A stretch of DNA of 64,000 nucleotides from Platanthera guangdongensis (lineage: Eukaryota; Streptophyta; Magnoliopsida; Asparagales; Orchidaceae): the NCBI GenBank assembly GCA_039583875.1, contig CM077150.1, positions 3,676,332 to 3,740,331 of the forward strand, given 5' to 3'. A model generated the notes under the pieces. That model was not told the DNA's origin, made no database searches, and worked only from the letters and a program-made list of their open reading frames with translations. Shown piece by piece: positions 47,145 through 57,879 of the stretch; position 1 is the stretch's first letter, and each line of letters opens with the position of its first letter. A program made the position numbers and the translations under genes.

Positions 47145-47309
47145 TGTATTTACTCGAAATCCTCATATGCGCCCTTTTGTTTCCTGAGATTTGAAAACCA
47201 GCAACCGACGGAGTTGCCTATTTCTTGAAATGAAGCATATATATCTTCAACTGCCTTATGTTCTATGGAAATGATCTACATATAGAAGTGTTTTTCATGT
47301 CTCCAATTT

Positions 47310-47410
47310 GCAAGAGTTGAGCAACCAATCGTTCTTAGCAAGAGTTGAGCTACCAATCATTTTTTGCAAGAGTTGAGCAACCAATCATTTTTAGCAAGAG
47401 TTGAGCATAT
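47310..47410. repeat. 28-bp tandem repeat, about 3.5 units
   Basis: GCAAGAGTTGAGC starts at 47310, 47338, 47366 and 47394, with CAACCAATCATTTTTA between. It lies in the 3' flank of the PPR gene, possibly within its 3' UTR. Confidence 0.9.
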
Positions 47411-47639
47411 CATGGACATTGAGGCCATTGAAACTTGGAAAGGTATATAATTTCTTCATTTTTACTATGGTTTCTTTGATAAATTCTTTCTTAGAGGTAT
47501 TGATAGTTTTTAATGATGCCTAGGAAGGAGGGCAAAGAGACACTTCATCACATCTCTGAACGACTAGAAGCAACGGTTGCATCGACTGCCTCATCATATA
47601 ATGATGGTTTGGGCACTAATAAGTAGTTTCAAACAAAAT

Positions 47640-48215
47640 AGTCAAAATTGATTTCTCTGGTGGTTATGAACCCATTAATCTCCTGCTCAAGGAATGCACA
47701 AATCATCCCGGTGAGCTTTATTAACCTGTACTCATCTTCATTCGCTGTGTTGAGCTCATGGAATTCCTCGAGCATCGATTGCTGCACCACCTGGGAGCTT
47801 GTAAACTGCAACCTTTGGTCTTCTTCGAAAACCGTCACGGAGCCGCACCTCTCTTTCATAACTCGCGGCAGCAGTTTCATTAGCTCCAAAGTCCTCTCCC
47901 CTCTCTTTCATATAGAGAGCCTGCTCTTCTTGATGTATCGGAGAACAATCCAATGGGGGCATATCCCTGGTGATGAGCTCACCAGTCTCACACATATCGA
48001 CAGGAGCACTAATGATCTCAAACTGGATCCATTCCGTCCCAAATTTTGGTATGAAAAACCTTCACCATCTCGACCTAAGCTACCATTGGCTCATTGGGAT
48101 TTTAGGTGGGAATGTCGGTAACCTTTCAAAGTTGGAGTGCCTCAACTCGGATCCAATCATCGATTTGGTAGCATTCCACCTGAGATCGGAAAGTCATCCA
48201 AAGTCGGATGGCATC
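47640..48215 (+). pseudogene. Fragment of a leucine-rich-repeat receptor-like protein
   Basis: A plus-strand frame reads VLSSWNSSSIDCCTTWELVNC at about 47735-47800 (quoted here in two pieces by family logic: LSSWNSSS then DCCTTWELVNC), the LRR N-terminal cap of plant receptor-like proteins. Then follow broken LRRs: IPGDELTSLTHIDRSTNDL (about 47960), MKNLHHLDLSY (about 48050), GNVGNLSKLECLN (about 48109) and, in another frame, a PPEIGK-type end (about 48180). At least three frame changes and loss of the remaining repeats and membrane segment show it is a relic. The family acts in immune or developmental perception at the plasma membrane. Confidence 0.65.
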
Positions 48216-48398
48216 TAGTAAATTCTCTTGATTTCTAAATCAAAAGAACTAAAATTCCAATTACAACCATTAAAATAATTAATGCACTTGTGCATTGTCA
48301 TCACATTGTTCTATCGCAAACCATAATTCCACACCGATTGTCGCCTCCCCTGATGAATGTCTCCGCCCGCACTAGGGCCGTGCACTTTCTCGTGTGTG

Positions 48399-48466
48399 TG
48401 TCCGCGCGTGTATATATATTCTGCTGTTGATGTGTCCGCGCGTGTATATATATTCTGCTGTTGATG
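48399..48466. repeat. 34-bp tandem duplication
   Basis: TGTCCGCGCGTGTATATATA followed by TTCTGCTGTTGA occurs twice, offset 34 bp. The phrase TGTCCGCGCGTGT recurs at 54855 in the copia 3' LTR. Confidence 0.9.
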
Positions 48467-48919
48467 ACACGAAGGCACTGTTCACACAAGATTACAGTAA
48501 TTATATGTTATTGATAAACATGACAATTTTATTTCTATGATTGATATTGTTATGTTATATTGTGAAAAAAATGCGGGGCCATCAGATGGGCCTCAATTAC
48601 TACATCCATTAAAGTAATTAATCACTGCCCTTTGATTTTAATCTATGTGATTTAATGAAACGCGGGTGCTAGCATACAAAAATTATATAAATGCGATGCA
48701 GTGCACAATGCCCCCCATGGGTACCGTGCAGCGATAATAATGTTGTTTGTAGCCTAGTGATTGTCGGGTACTGTAACAGTCCGCTACATGAATGGCAACA
48801 CCAGTTAAAATCTTAAAATTGTACACACAAGAAGGGCCTGATATTGACACAACGCTCATTTGTATTGTCCAAACAATGTAATCCTTTATCTCTGATTAAT
48901 GAAGTACTTAGTTAACTTT
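48467..48919. other. AT-rich intergenic DNA
   Basis: No gene recognised. Confidence 0.4.
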
Positions 48920-50069
48920 TGTTAGATGGATTGCTTAGTTGTATTTTGATTACCTGATGCTGCTCTTCCTGGAAGGTGTCGAGATCGACTCGGAACGAGC
49001 CATTGAGTTTCTTGTCACTCTCGGGTATGACTCTACGCTGGAGATACTATAAATGACTATTCCACATCTGGTGAGCTATTGTGGACTATCTTGAGCGGAA
49101 GCTCAACATTCTCAAGATAGAGTTAGGGTTTCCGCTCTCTCGCTGCTCTCTGCTGTCTCGCGATTCTGCAGCTCTTCTGCTGTTGCCGGGAGATCCAGTC
49201 CTGTTCTTGATCTCTACACTGGCCGCTAGTGGTTCGCGGAAAGATTTAGCCGCCGCCGAGAGAATTTTCTCGTTTTTCCGCCGCAAAGCAGAAGATTGTA
49301 AATCACGATAGAAGAGGAGTTTCTCCGGATCTAGCCTGATTTGATCGGTCGTATTCTGTTCTTCGGCAGCCCCGCCTATCCAGATCTGATCGAGGATCGG
49401 GAGTTTCGCCGTCCGTTTGGTCTTCCGTCACTGTTTTGAGCCTGCGCCGCTGGGAGGTTGCCTCCAGTCAAGTGCAAATTTATTCCACTGTAGATACCGA
49501 TTCTAGAACAGATCTATGGAGGATCTTCCTCTTTCTTCAAGTGCAGATCTATAACAGTTTGTACCGCCGCTCTTAGAAAGAGAAACTGACAAACTGCTGC
49601 TTCTCTGTTAACTTAAGACAAAAAAAGGGGAACGAGGGCTTCCGATTCTTAGATCAAGACAAAGAAGGATCCTAATATTGCTGTTTAAATCCAAGGAAAT
49701 CAATATTGTGAAGTCAGATACAAGATAACAATCTTGTGGCAGTTTACTTCCCGTGCTCAGATCCGGCCGCCTCCAGTTCTGATCCGGCTTGACGGTCTAT
49801 CTCCTGCATTTAGATCTGATGCTTTGGACCAGTCTAGTGAGAAAGGCTGGTGATACTCAGATCTGTGAGCTCTTCACCTAGAAGGAGAAAGACATGTGGT
49901 GTTTTTGTGCATCTGTGGAGCTTCTGGTGCTCAGATTTAGTCTTTGGAGGCTTTTTTCTGCCGAAGAGGAGCAAAATTATTTTTGGAATGAGTTCGAAGT
50001 TTTGGACTCGTCTCTGCACGATTCAGGTGTCCTCGTTCTCGATTTTTTTTATTCCTGTTTAATTCTAGC

Positions 50070-53000
50070 GAGATGTCGAAGAAAAGTGCGCTCGACACTG
50101 TCAAATTGCAGTCATTCGATGTCACTGACTTTCTCAGTTGAAAAAATAAAAAGTCCAACTAGGAATGAAAGAACGTGCAATTTTCGACACCGTTCTTAAC
50201 GATTTCGCCACTACTCGTGAGAATGTGGACGAATATCAGTGGAGTAAAGATGAGAATTTTTGTAAGGATTACCTCGTGAATTTCTTGAATTCCCTGAATT
50301 CTCGTCTTATCATGACCTACAATGCGTGTAAGACCGTAAAAGATATTTTGGACCCCTTGAACGCACACTTATAGTTCCTAGAACAAGAAAATATGTGTCA
50401 CAAGCTGGAAGACGAACAGTTTGAAATGGTCGATAATCCGTTTGCGAGTCTGATTTTGAGCAAGCTGCCTCCTGAGTGGATCACCTTCAAGTCTGAAATG
50501 CACAGATTAAAGGAGGAATTCCCACAGAATAATGCAAACATGCCGGTCGATATCTCTGATTCTAAGTCCTTCGTGGCTACGATTGAGAGTAGTCACCATA
50601 GTACATCTTCTGAGTGGTGGCTGGACAACGGTGCTACATGTCATGTCACAAATGACAGAGGTTTTCTGACAACGGTCACGTCAGTCAAGGTCAAAGTTGA
50701 AAATTGCAATGGAAGAGAGACCGAGGTTAGAGTTGTACCTAGTTTAACTAAGAACTTAATCTCTATGAGTTTATTAGATAAGGTTGGAATTTCTTTCACA
50801 ACCCAAAATGATAGATTAACTTTATTAGTTAATTCACATTACTTTGGTTATGTGTATATGATCAATGATATGTATAGACTTAGTGTAGACAACGAATGCA
50901 TTAATCAAGTGAGTTCAACTCTGATTGATCCTAAGTTATTACATAATAAACTTGAACGTGTGTACTATAAGGAAATGCGTGATCTAGCTATGAGTCATAA
51001 TATTTCGTTAGATCTTTCTATTCGATTTTATTAGTGCGAGGTTTGTGCCCAAACTAAAATTACTAGAAATCTTTTCAGTTAGTATCTAGAAACACACAAC
51101 TTCTTGAATTGATACATTCCGATCTCTGTGATTTTTGAAGTCATGCCACTATAGAGAGAAAGAAATATCTTCCTACCTTCATCAATAATTTTTCCAGACA
51201 TTGTCATGTTTTCCTATTAAAATCGAAAGATGAAGCTTTTCAGACCTTCAAGATTTTTAAAATTCGTGTTAATAATCAGTTAAACCTAAAGATTAAGAGA
51301 TTTAGAAGTGATCGTGGAGGAGAATACACTGCAACTGAGTTTAAGGACTTTTGTGTCTCTGTGGGTATAATTCTAGAAACCACAATTCCTTTCTCACCAC
51401 AATCGAATGGTATCACTTAGCGTAAAAATAGAACTTTAACATAGATGTTGAATTCTATGCTCCTCACAGCTGACATACCTAATTCCTTTTGGGGAGAAAC
51501 AGTTCTAACTGCAAATCACATTCTAAATATAGTAACTCACTCAAAACTCAACTCAACTCTGTATGAGTTGTGCCACATCCATCCTTGTAGATATGACACT
51601 CTAAAGACTTGTGTCTGTATTACTTATATGAGAATACAAGACTTTAAGAGAACTAAGATGAGACATAGAATAACAAATTGTGTTTCTCAAGGTAGTGCAG
51701 AAGATAGTGTAACTGACAAGTTTCTGGATCTATCCACTAATACAGTGATAGAGCGTAGAGATGTTATTGTCTTTGAACACAAATTTATCAAAGATCACGG
51801 CTTAACCGTCTCCGGGTCAACTGACATGATTTCAGAATCTACTGTAGAACTTGAAGCTGACCCCTCTGACACTGCTCTCTAACCTTTAGAGGTGGGACCT
51901 GTTCCTGTTAGAGCATCTACAAGAGATAAAATGCCTAAGAACTTTGGTGAGAATTTCGTTACCTACCACTTAAAGGATGATACATTCTCCTAACAGGAAG
52001 CAATGAGATCTAGAGATTCGATAATGTGGGCAGAAGCTATCGATGATGAGATGAACTCGCTGCTATAAAATAACACTTGACATCTAGTTGACCTGCCGAA
52101 AGGAGCTAAAGTCCTAGGATGCAAGTGCGTATTGAAGAAGAAATTGCACAGTGATAAGTCTATAGCCAGATATAAAACACGTCTAGTACCTAACGGTTAT
52201 AAACAATAAGGGGGATTGACTGATTTAACGTCTATTCACCTGTATGTCACCTATTCACTATTATGATTTTTCTTGCCTGAACTTATATCGAGAACTTTAT
52301 AGTTCATTAAATGAATGTAAATACAGTCTTCTTGAATGAAGAGCTCGATAAAGAGATTTACATGACATAACCTGAAAGCTATATACAAAAAAAATCTAAA
52401 AGAGAAAATGTGTAAGTTAGATAAATCAATTTATGAGTTTAAGCAAGCGCCTAAAATATGAAACATAAAATTTGAGTGAGTGGTAAAGAACGTTGGATTT
52501 CAGTCCTGTCCAGTCTCTCGATATAAAATACGTCTAGTATTTATGGGTTATAAACGATAAGAGGGATTGATTATTTTGACGTCTATTCACATGTATGTCA
52601 CCTATTCACTATTATGATTTTTCTTGCCTGAACTTATATCGAGAACTTTATAGTTTATTAAATAAATGTAAATACAGTCTTCTTGAATGAAGAGCTCGAT
52701 AAAAAGATTTACATGACATAACCTGAAGGCTATATACATAAAAAATCTAAAAGAGAAAATGTGCAAGTTAGATAAATCAATTTATGAGTTTAAGCAAGCG
52801 CCTAAAATATGAAACATGAAATTTGACCAAGTGGTAAAGAACGTTGGATTTCAGTCCAGTCTCTCAGACAAGTGCCTCTATCATCGCTCCATGTCAAATA
52901 AAACAATCATCATATGCCTGTATGTGAATGACATGTTGATTCTGAGGTCAGATCTTGCTGTAGTAAGAGATATTAAATCTACTCTTGCAAAAACAATTGA

Positions 53001-53870
53001 CATGAAAGACCTTGGTCATGTTGATACCCTTTTAGGAATAAAAGTTAAAGTAGACGAGAGTCGCGTTACTCTTAGTCAAACTCATTATATAAAACAAATT
53101 CTTTCTACCTGGGGTTATAAAGACTATAAGGCTGTAGAGACACCGCTTGATCCAAACGTCAAGTTGCGTTCGAATGAAAGGACCAGCATTGACTAAGTAA
53201 AGTATTTGAAGATCATTGATAGCCTCATGTACGACACAAGTTGTACAAGACCAGACATTGTCTTCTCTGTTGGCGTGCTAAGCCGCTTTACCAGTATCCC
53301 AGACAAAGAGTATTGAGCTGTCTTAGACAGGTTGATGAGATACCTGAGAGGTACTAAAAATCATGTTATATGCTACACTGATTACCCTCCTATTGTGGAT
53401 GGATACTCTGATGTCTCGTGTTGTTCAGAAGTTGATAATAGTAAGTCTATAAGTGGATTTATATTCACTATTGGTGGAGCTATTGTTGCTTGGAAATCCA
53501 AAAGACAGACTTGTATAGATTTGTCATCTATGGAAGCCGAGTTGTCTGTGTTAGTTTCGGCTGGTGAAGAGGCATATTAGATCAGAAATTTGATCCTAGA
53601 CATTCTCTTGTCTAGACTACACGTCAATTCTTTGAGCCTGTACTGTGATAATTAGACAACAATTTAAGTCATTAAAAATGTCCTCTTTAATACTAAGAGA
53701 AGACTTGTACGACTGCGACATGCTTTGCTGAATTATCTGAAAAAACAAGGCGTTATCACCTTGATCGATGTGTGATCGAAAGATAACTTGGCTGATTCAT
53801 TGACGAAAGGAGTGCCCAAAGATCGATTAATCAAAACAGTAGGGAAAATGAGACTCAAGGTAATTCAAGT
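50070..53870 (+). pseudogene. Copia gag-pol, heavily broken
   Basis: Gag: KNVQF-like start, then DEYQWSKDENFCKDYLVNFL (50220-50290) and LILSKLPPEWITFKSEM. Protease: WWLDNGATCHVTNDRGF (about 50620). Integrase: RFRSDRGGEYTATEFKDF (about 51300) and PNSFWGETVLTANHIL. RT: WAEAIDDEMNSL (about 52030), VLGCKCVLKKKLHSDKS, then CLYVNDMLILRSD (about 52918, with Asn in place of the first catalytic Asp of YVDD) and KDLGHVDTLLGIKV. RNase H: YSDVSCCSEVDNSKSISGF and SSMEAELSVL, ending KDNLADSLTKGVPKDRL. Stops include TGA for Trp at 52078 and 53314. An internal 351-bp-offset duplication (52171-52855) further wrecks RT. Confidence 0.9.
52171..52855. repeat. Tandem duplication inside RT (351-bp offset)
   Basis: 52171-52505 is repeated at 52522-52855. 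Shared GTATGTCACCTATTCACTAT, ACAGTCTTCTTGAATGAAGA and AATTTATGAGTTTAAGCAAG in both. Few differences, so this event is younger than most of the element's decay. Confidence 0.92.
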
Positions 53871-53950
53871 TCAGCCTTGGTTCAAGGATAGACGATTCAG
53901 TTCAGCCTTAGTTCAAGGATAGACGGTTCAGTTCAGCCTTAGTTCAAATG
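53870..53950. repeat. 31-bp tandem repeat, 2.6 units
   Basis: TTCAGCCTTRGTTCAAGGAT begins at 53870 and 53901, and partially at 53932, in the region after the copia pol. Confidence 0.9.
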
Positions 53951-54835
53951 TTTTGATTCTTTTCACTTTCCTTTGTCAAAGCAAGTGTGTTGTGCTCCGC
54001 TGATGTTCGTGGTTGCTGAGTACGAATCTGGTAAGTTGTTTCATTCCACATTTGATGTTAACTTCATATGAATTCATCTTTCTTATCTTAGAGGAGAGTG
54101 TTATTCAACATTTGATAGCACGATCTGACTCGGTTTTGCTCTTCTTCTGTTGATTGGTTCCATTTCACATTTGATGAGTTTCAGTTAACTTTAGAAAAAC
54201 AGTAACTCTAACATTCCACATAGGAACACAACTACAACTGCGGCGTCCAGAAGTCTATAAAATCTTTTCTTTGAAAATAGAAAATGGATTCTGAGGTAAA
54301 ACCTATAATATTTTGTGAAGGTGTCCTCTTAGCTAATTAAAGTAATATGTTCTTATAGTAGAACTGGATATATGCACATTTTCATAAGTTTGAATTCATT
54401 CTAAATGAAATTATCTGTTGAAAATTACAAAAAATGTTGATGATGAAGGAGCACTTGTTGTTTGAGATCCTTATGAGGATGTCTTATTGTACATCTGAGG
54501 ATGATGACAGCTTGAGTGCTATTTGGGTTCTGGCTTAACTCTGCTTAGAGTATTATTTAGCTCTTTTGAACACTTGTTGTTTGGGCTACTTCTGCTCCTT
54601 TGTTGATCATTAATCACTATGTATGTTGAGTCTGTGCTAGTATCGTACTTTAGACTGATCTGTGATGCTACTGAGATTTATATTAATTCTTATGCGTACA
54701 TTCAGTTGTTTCTTTAATGTCCAATTTGTTCTGACAAGTGTGACAGACACGGTTGTGAGTGCTTCATGTTTGGTTGAACACTGCACACACCACTCATTTT
54801 CCGACGTCGGGTTTACGACGAACATAAGAGGAGAT
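53951..54835. other. Copia 3' untranslated region
   Basis: Between the end of the copia pol relic and the 3' LTR. No separate gene seen. Confidence 0.5.
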
Positions 54836-54993
54836 TGTTAGGTAATTAATTATATGTCCGCGCGTGTCGAGACCGACTCGGAACGACCCATTGAGTTTTG
54901 TGTCACTTTAGGGCATGACTCTACGCTGGAGATACTATAAATGATCATTTCACATCTGATGAGCTATTGTGGACTATCATGAGCGGAGCCTTA
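54836..54993 (+). repeat. 3' LTR of the copia element, truncated
   Basis: 158 bp matching the start of the 5' LTR at 48920-49090; stops where the palindrome starts. Confidence 0.8.
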
Positions 54994-55429
54994 ATGATGC
55001 AGGACAGGAGTTCACCTGCCCGCCACCCTGGAGTCCCACCAGGGGGCCCACCTGGAGTCAGCACCATGCGGCTTTATCAGGCCCGCGGGCCGTACACCCC
55101 AACACATCCCCGACCCCACAACAGGGCCGATAGGTTGTTGAGGCCGGGGCTCGATCCCCCGACCTCCTTGATAAAGAATTCTCATGCGAGTTCTCATCAC
55201 TAACTGATCCGCGGATCAGTTGGTGATGAGAACTCGCATTAGAGTTCTTTATCAAGGAGGTCGGGGGATCGAGCCCCGACCTCAACAACCTATCGGCCCT
55301 GTTGTGGGGCCAGGGATGGGTTGGGGTGTACGGCCCGCAGACCTGATAAAGTCGCCTGGTGCTGACTCCAGGTGGGCCCCCTGGTGGGACTCCAGGGTGG
55401 CGGACAGGTGGACTCCTGTCACGCATCAT
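54994..55429. mobile_element. 436-bp near-perfect palindrome (foldback element)
   Basis: Two 218-bp arms are reverse complements with no net indel and no spacer. The centre is GATCCGCGGATC (55206-55217). I count about 15 mismatches between arms (about 93% identity). The outer ends are ATGATGC and GCATCAT. It sits exactly at the junction of the copia 3' LTR and a gypsy fragment. Any transcript would fold into one long hairpin, a substrate for Dicer-like small-RNA production. Frames open across it on both strands are by-products of its GC content. No clear target duplication was found. Confidence 0.93.
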
Positions 55430-55664
55430 AAAAGTGTCAATTGAGACAGATCTTAGTATTGACATTAGACCAGTCAGAATCGAGGATTCAAGGATACAGA
55501 AGCTCAGGAATAGAGAGATTCGCATGGTTAAAGTCCTTTGGATGAACTGTGGTCGTCTAGAGTATACTTGGGAGCGAGATGATGAGTTTAGGAGCATTGC
55601 AAATTATACGTTCCTCTTTGATTCAGGTATGTTTACAATTTTCGAGGATGAAAATTTCTTTTAG
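55430..55664 (+). pseudogene. C-terminus of a gypsy (chromovirus-like) pol
   Basis: Readable IDIRPVRIEDSRIQKLRNRE, IRMVKVLWMNCG and YTWERDDEFRSIANY, ending FEDENFF and a stop at 55664. This is the end of integrase with the chromodomain-like tail of Tekay/Del-type elements. Everything upstream was lost at the palindrome. Confidence 0.8.
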
Positions 55665-55675
55665 GAGGGGAGATT

Positions 55676-57879
55676 TGTAACATCCGCAATCTGATGCAAT
55701 TTATTTAAATTATAGGGTCAAATCGTGAAGGATTTGATCTAGGCAGCGCGTCGTCGAGGTATAGTGTTAGTATGCTTAGATCGCGTTCGTTAATTAGTGA
55801 CTCATGTCAGTCGTAAAGTTTGTGTAACACATTTTAATTTAATAGCGAAACGCAGCATACTTTTGGGGTGCCAATAACAATTCTCATATTTTTTATTCCT
55901 CAGCGGTTATTAAAAATCGCACGTCTGCCGATTGAGTAAAAGTCGCGTCCCGTGAACCTGTTATCCCGTAAACCTTTTCTCACGGAAGAAAACCGCAGAC
56001 GTTCCCCCTCCCGATTTTCTTTTTCCGCAAGCTGCGTTCCCCACCTTCGCTACCCTAGCGTGCGCTCCGTCTCCCGTAGCTTTGCCGAGGCCTGTTCCCC
56101 CTCCGATTCTCAGAGCCGGTCCTTCCTTCTTCCTCTACATGCGCCTGCGTGTTCCCTCCTCCCTTCCCTTGCAGTAGGAGTTCTGGTTTCAACCCTAACC
56201 GGAGGAAGACAAGGGTGTTGAGGCATCGCTTTGGTCCCGGTGAGTTTAGTTCCTCTCTAGTCTTCATTCTTCGTGGAAATCCTTCTATTGGAAGTTGATT
56301 CTAATGTTTCTTCTCATTTTCCTCTTGCCCTAATTAGGGATTGGAGTTCTAGATCTACCGCGAATCTGGAGTTGGGCGCGTTGTGAGCTTTAATCGCTCT
56401 CACGTAGAGGTAATACACTATTTTGGTTCTTCATTTGTTTACCCTAGCCGTTTTAAGTTTCCTTTACCGATAACCCTAAAGGAAAAAATTGTGTAATCTA
56501 GGTTTATCATAAATTGCAGATTTTTGGTAGCCTCAGGGCAAGGTTCTGGAAATCCGCAGTAGTCAGATTTCCTTCGAAAAAGCAAATGTCGTCGCGCCGA
56601 GTGTACGAGCGTCACACCACCACGGTAAGGAAACCTAATCCCTCTTAGTTAGACGTAACAAGAAAATTATTTTATGTACGCTTGTGTAAGTTTCGTACAT
56701 GCATCATAATCATGCACATAAAAGTGTTACGGTGGGAAAACGACCATTAGTTGTAGGGTAACCCCCTTTTCCAAGACCCTAATAGCCAGATTATAAATGC
56801 TAGGGATAGGTACGAAACCTTTACACGTTTACGCAAGTTTAGAAAGTTGTCTAGGTAAGGGCGTGAACGTTCCTTCTAGCCGACCACAAGAAAAGCAAGG
56901 GTCGCTCAGTTGTATCCCTAAAGAAATATCTCAAGCAGAGTAGCATTAGACCGAAAAGGGTCAGTAAGCACGCATAAGTCTCCTCGTGCTAGGTAGAGAC
57001 GCACTACCTTCCTCATAAGACATATGGTACTATATGAGCAGTAGAGTCTTAGGAGTTGACTCCCCCTTGAGGCAATTAGTAGATTCGAGACCGTGTCCGC
57101 GCGACACCAAGATAATTGAGTTTGTAAGATGGTCTCGGGTCGTCAGATTTCAGTTGCGCGTTAGGAGTTACTTTGCCTAGAGCCTTTCGAGTATAAGTGC
57201 AGATTAGAAGGCACCTAAAACTCAAGCATAGACCTGACGTGAGATAGCGCACTAGTTAGTGAACGCCGGAGCTTGGGCAAATATAATGGAAGTTCATGAA
57301 CATATCACAGGTGTGTCTTTGACCAGGAAGCTTTGTAAACGCGTTCATATCATTTAGCATAAAGATTTTTGATGAATAAAACTATTTTCCAAAGGGCATG
57401 CATTCATCATTTAAGCAAATGTTTTTAGTGTCACTAGGATGAGTTATTTTTCCTTACTCTGACCCCTCATGGGCAATATTTTTACAGGTGACCCATGCGC
57501 GAAACTACGCTTAGGGTGAACGTCCTTGCGGTGTCTGTTTGTACTGGTTTACTTTTCAGTTTTCTTTGTTTCAGTATACAATTGTAACCTTGGATATTGT
57601 ATTTGGTTAATGTGAGAAATATCATGTATCAGACTTGTTATGCTACTTCAGATTTACAGTTCTTTCATCTTAATTCATGTTTAGTAGCTCTGTGAATCCA
57701 GTATACAGGTATGTGGTTACCCTTAGTTTTCTTTCATAGCTTCCGTTGTAAGTTTAAATTTTTAGTAGTTTCTTCTTTATGTCTGTTGTGTACTAGTCTT
57801 GATACTGTTTTCTAGTTCTCTTTATATCGCTGACCCGGCCGGACGGTTGATTATTGTAAAACTGGGAAGGGGTGTTACA
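55676..57879 (+). repeat. 3' LTR of the gypsy chromovirus (2.2 kb)
   Basis: Starts TGTAACATCCGCAATC after a polypurine tract (AGGAGGGGAGA, 55663-55673). It ends GGGGTGTTACA at 57879, so the ends are inverted (TGTAAC / GTTACA). The body has a CT-rich section (55975-56200). The right end abuts reversed copia coding sequence, indicating insertion into that element. The 5' side is missing. Confidence 0.85.

Larger units (their letters stand above)
48920..54993 (+). mobile_element. Ty1/copia retrotransposon, degraded, with both LTR parts
   Basis: The 5' LTR begins TGTTAGATGGATTGC (48920) and the 3' LTR TGTTAGGTAATTAATT (54836), the latter after a purine tract AAGAGGAGAT. Both share GACTCGGAACGA, CATTGAGTTT, ATGACTCTACGCTGGAGATA and CTATAAATGA (promoter). 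The 3' LTR is cut at 54993 by the palindrome. The 5' LTR's right end and PBS were not recognised; 49100-50070 is leader sequence. Coding relics fill 50070-53870. Confidence 0.85.

Noticed and set aside
47629..47995. Minus-strand frames (86 and 79 codons)
   Set aside because: They are antisense to the LRR receptor-like fragment, which explains the sequence better.
55012..55597. Proline/glycine-rich frames on both strands
   Set aside because: They lie across the palindrome arms, mirror each other, and have no family resemblance.
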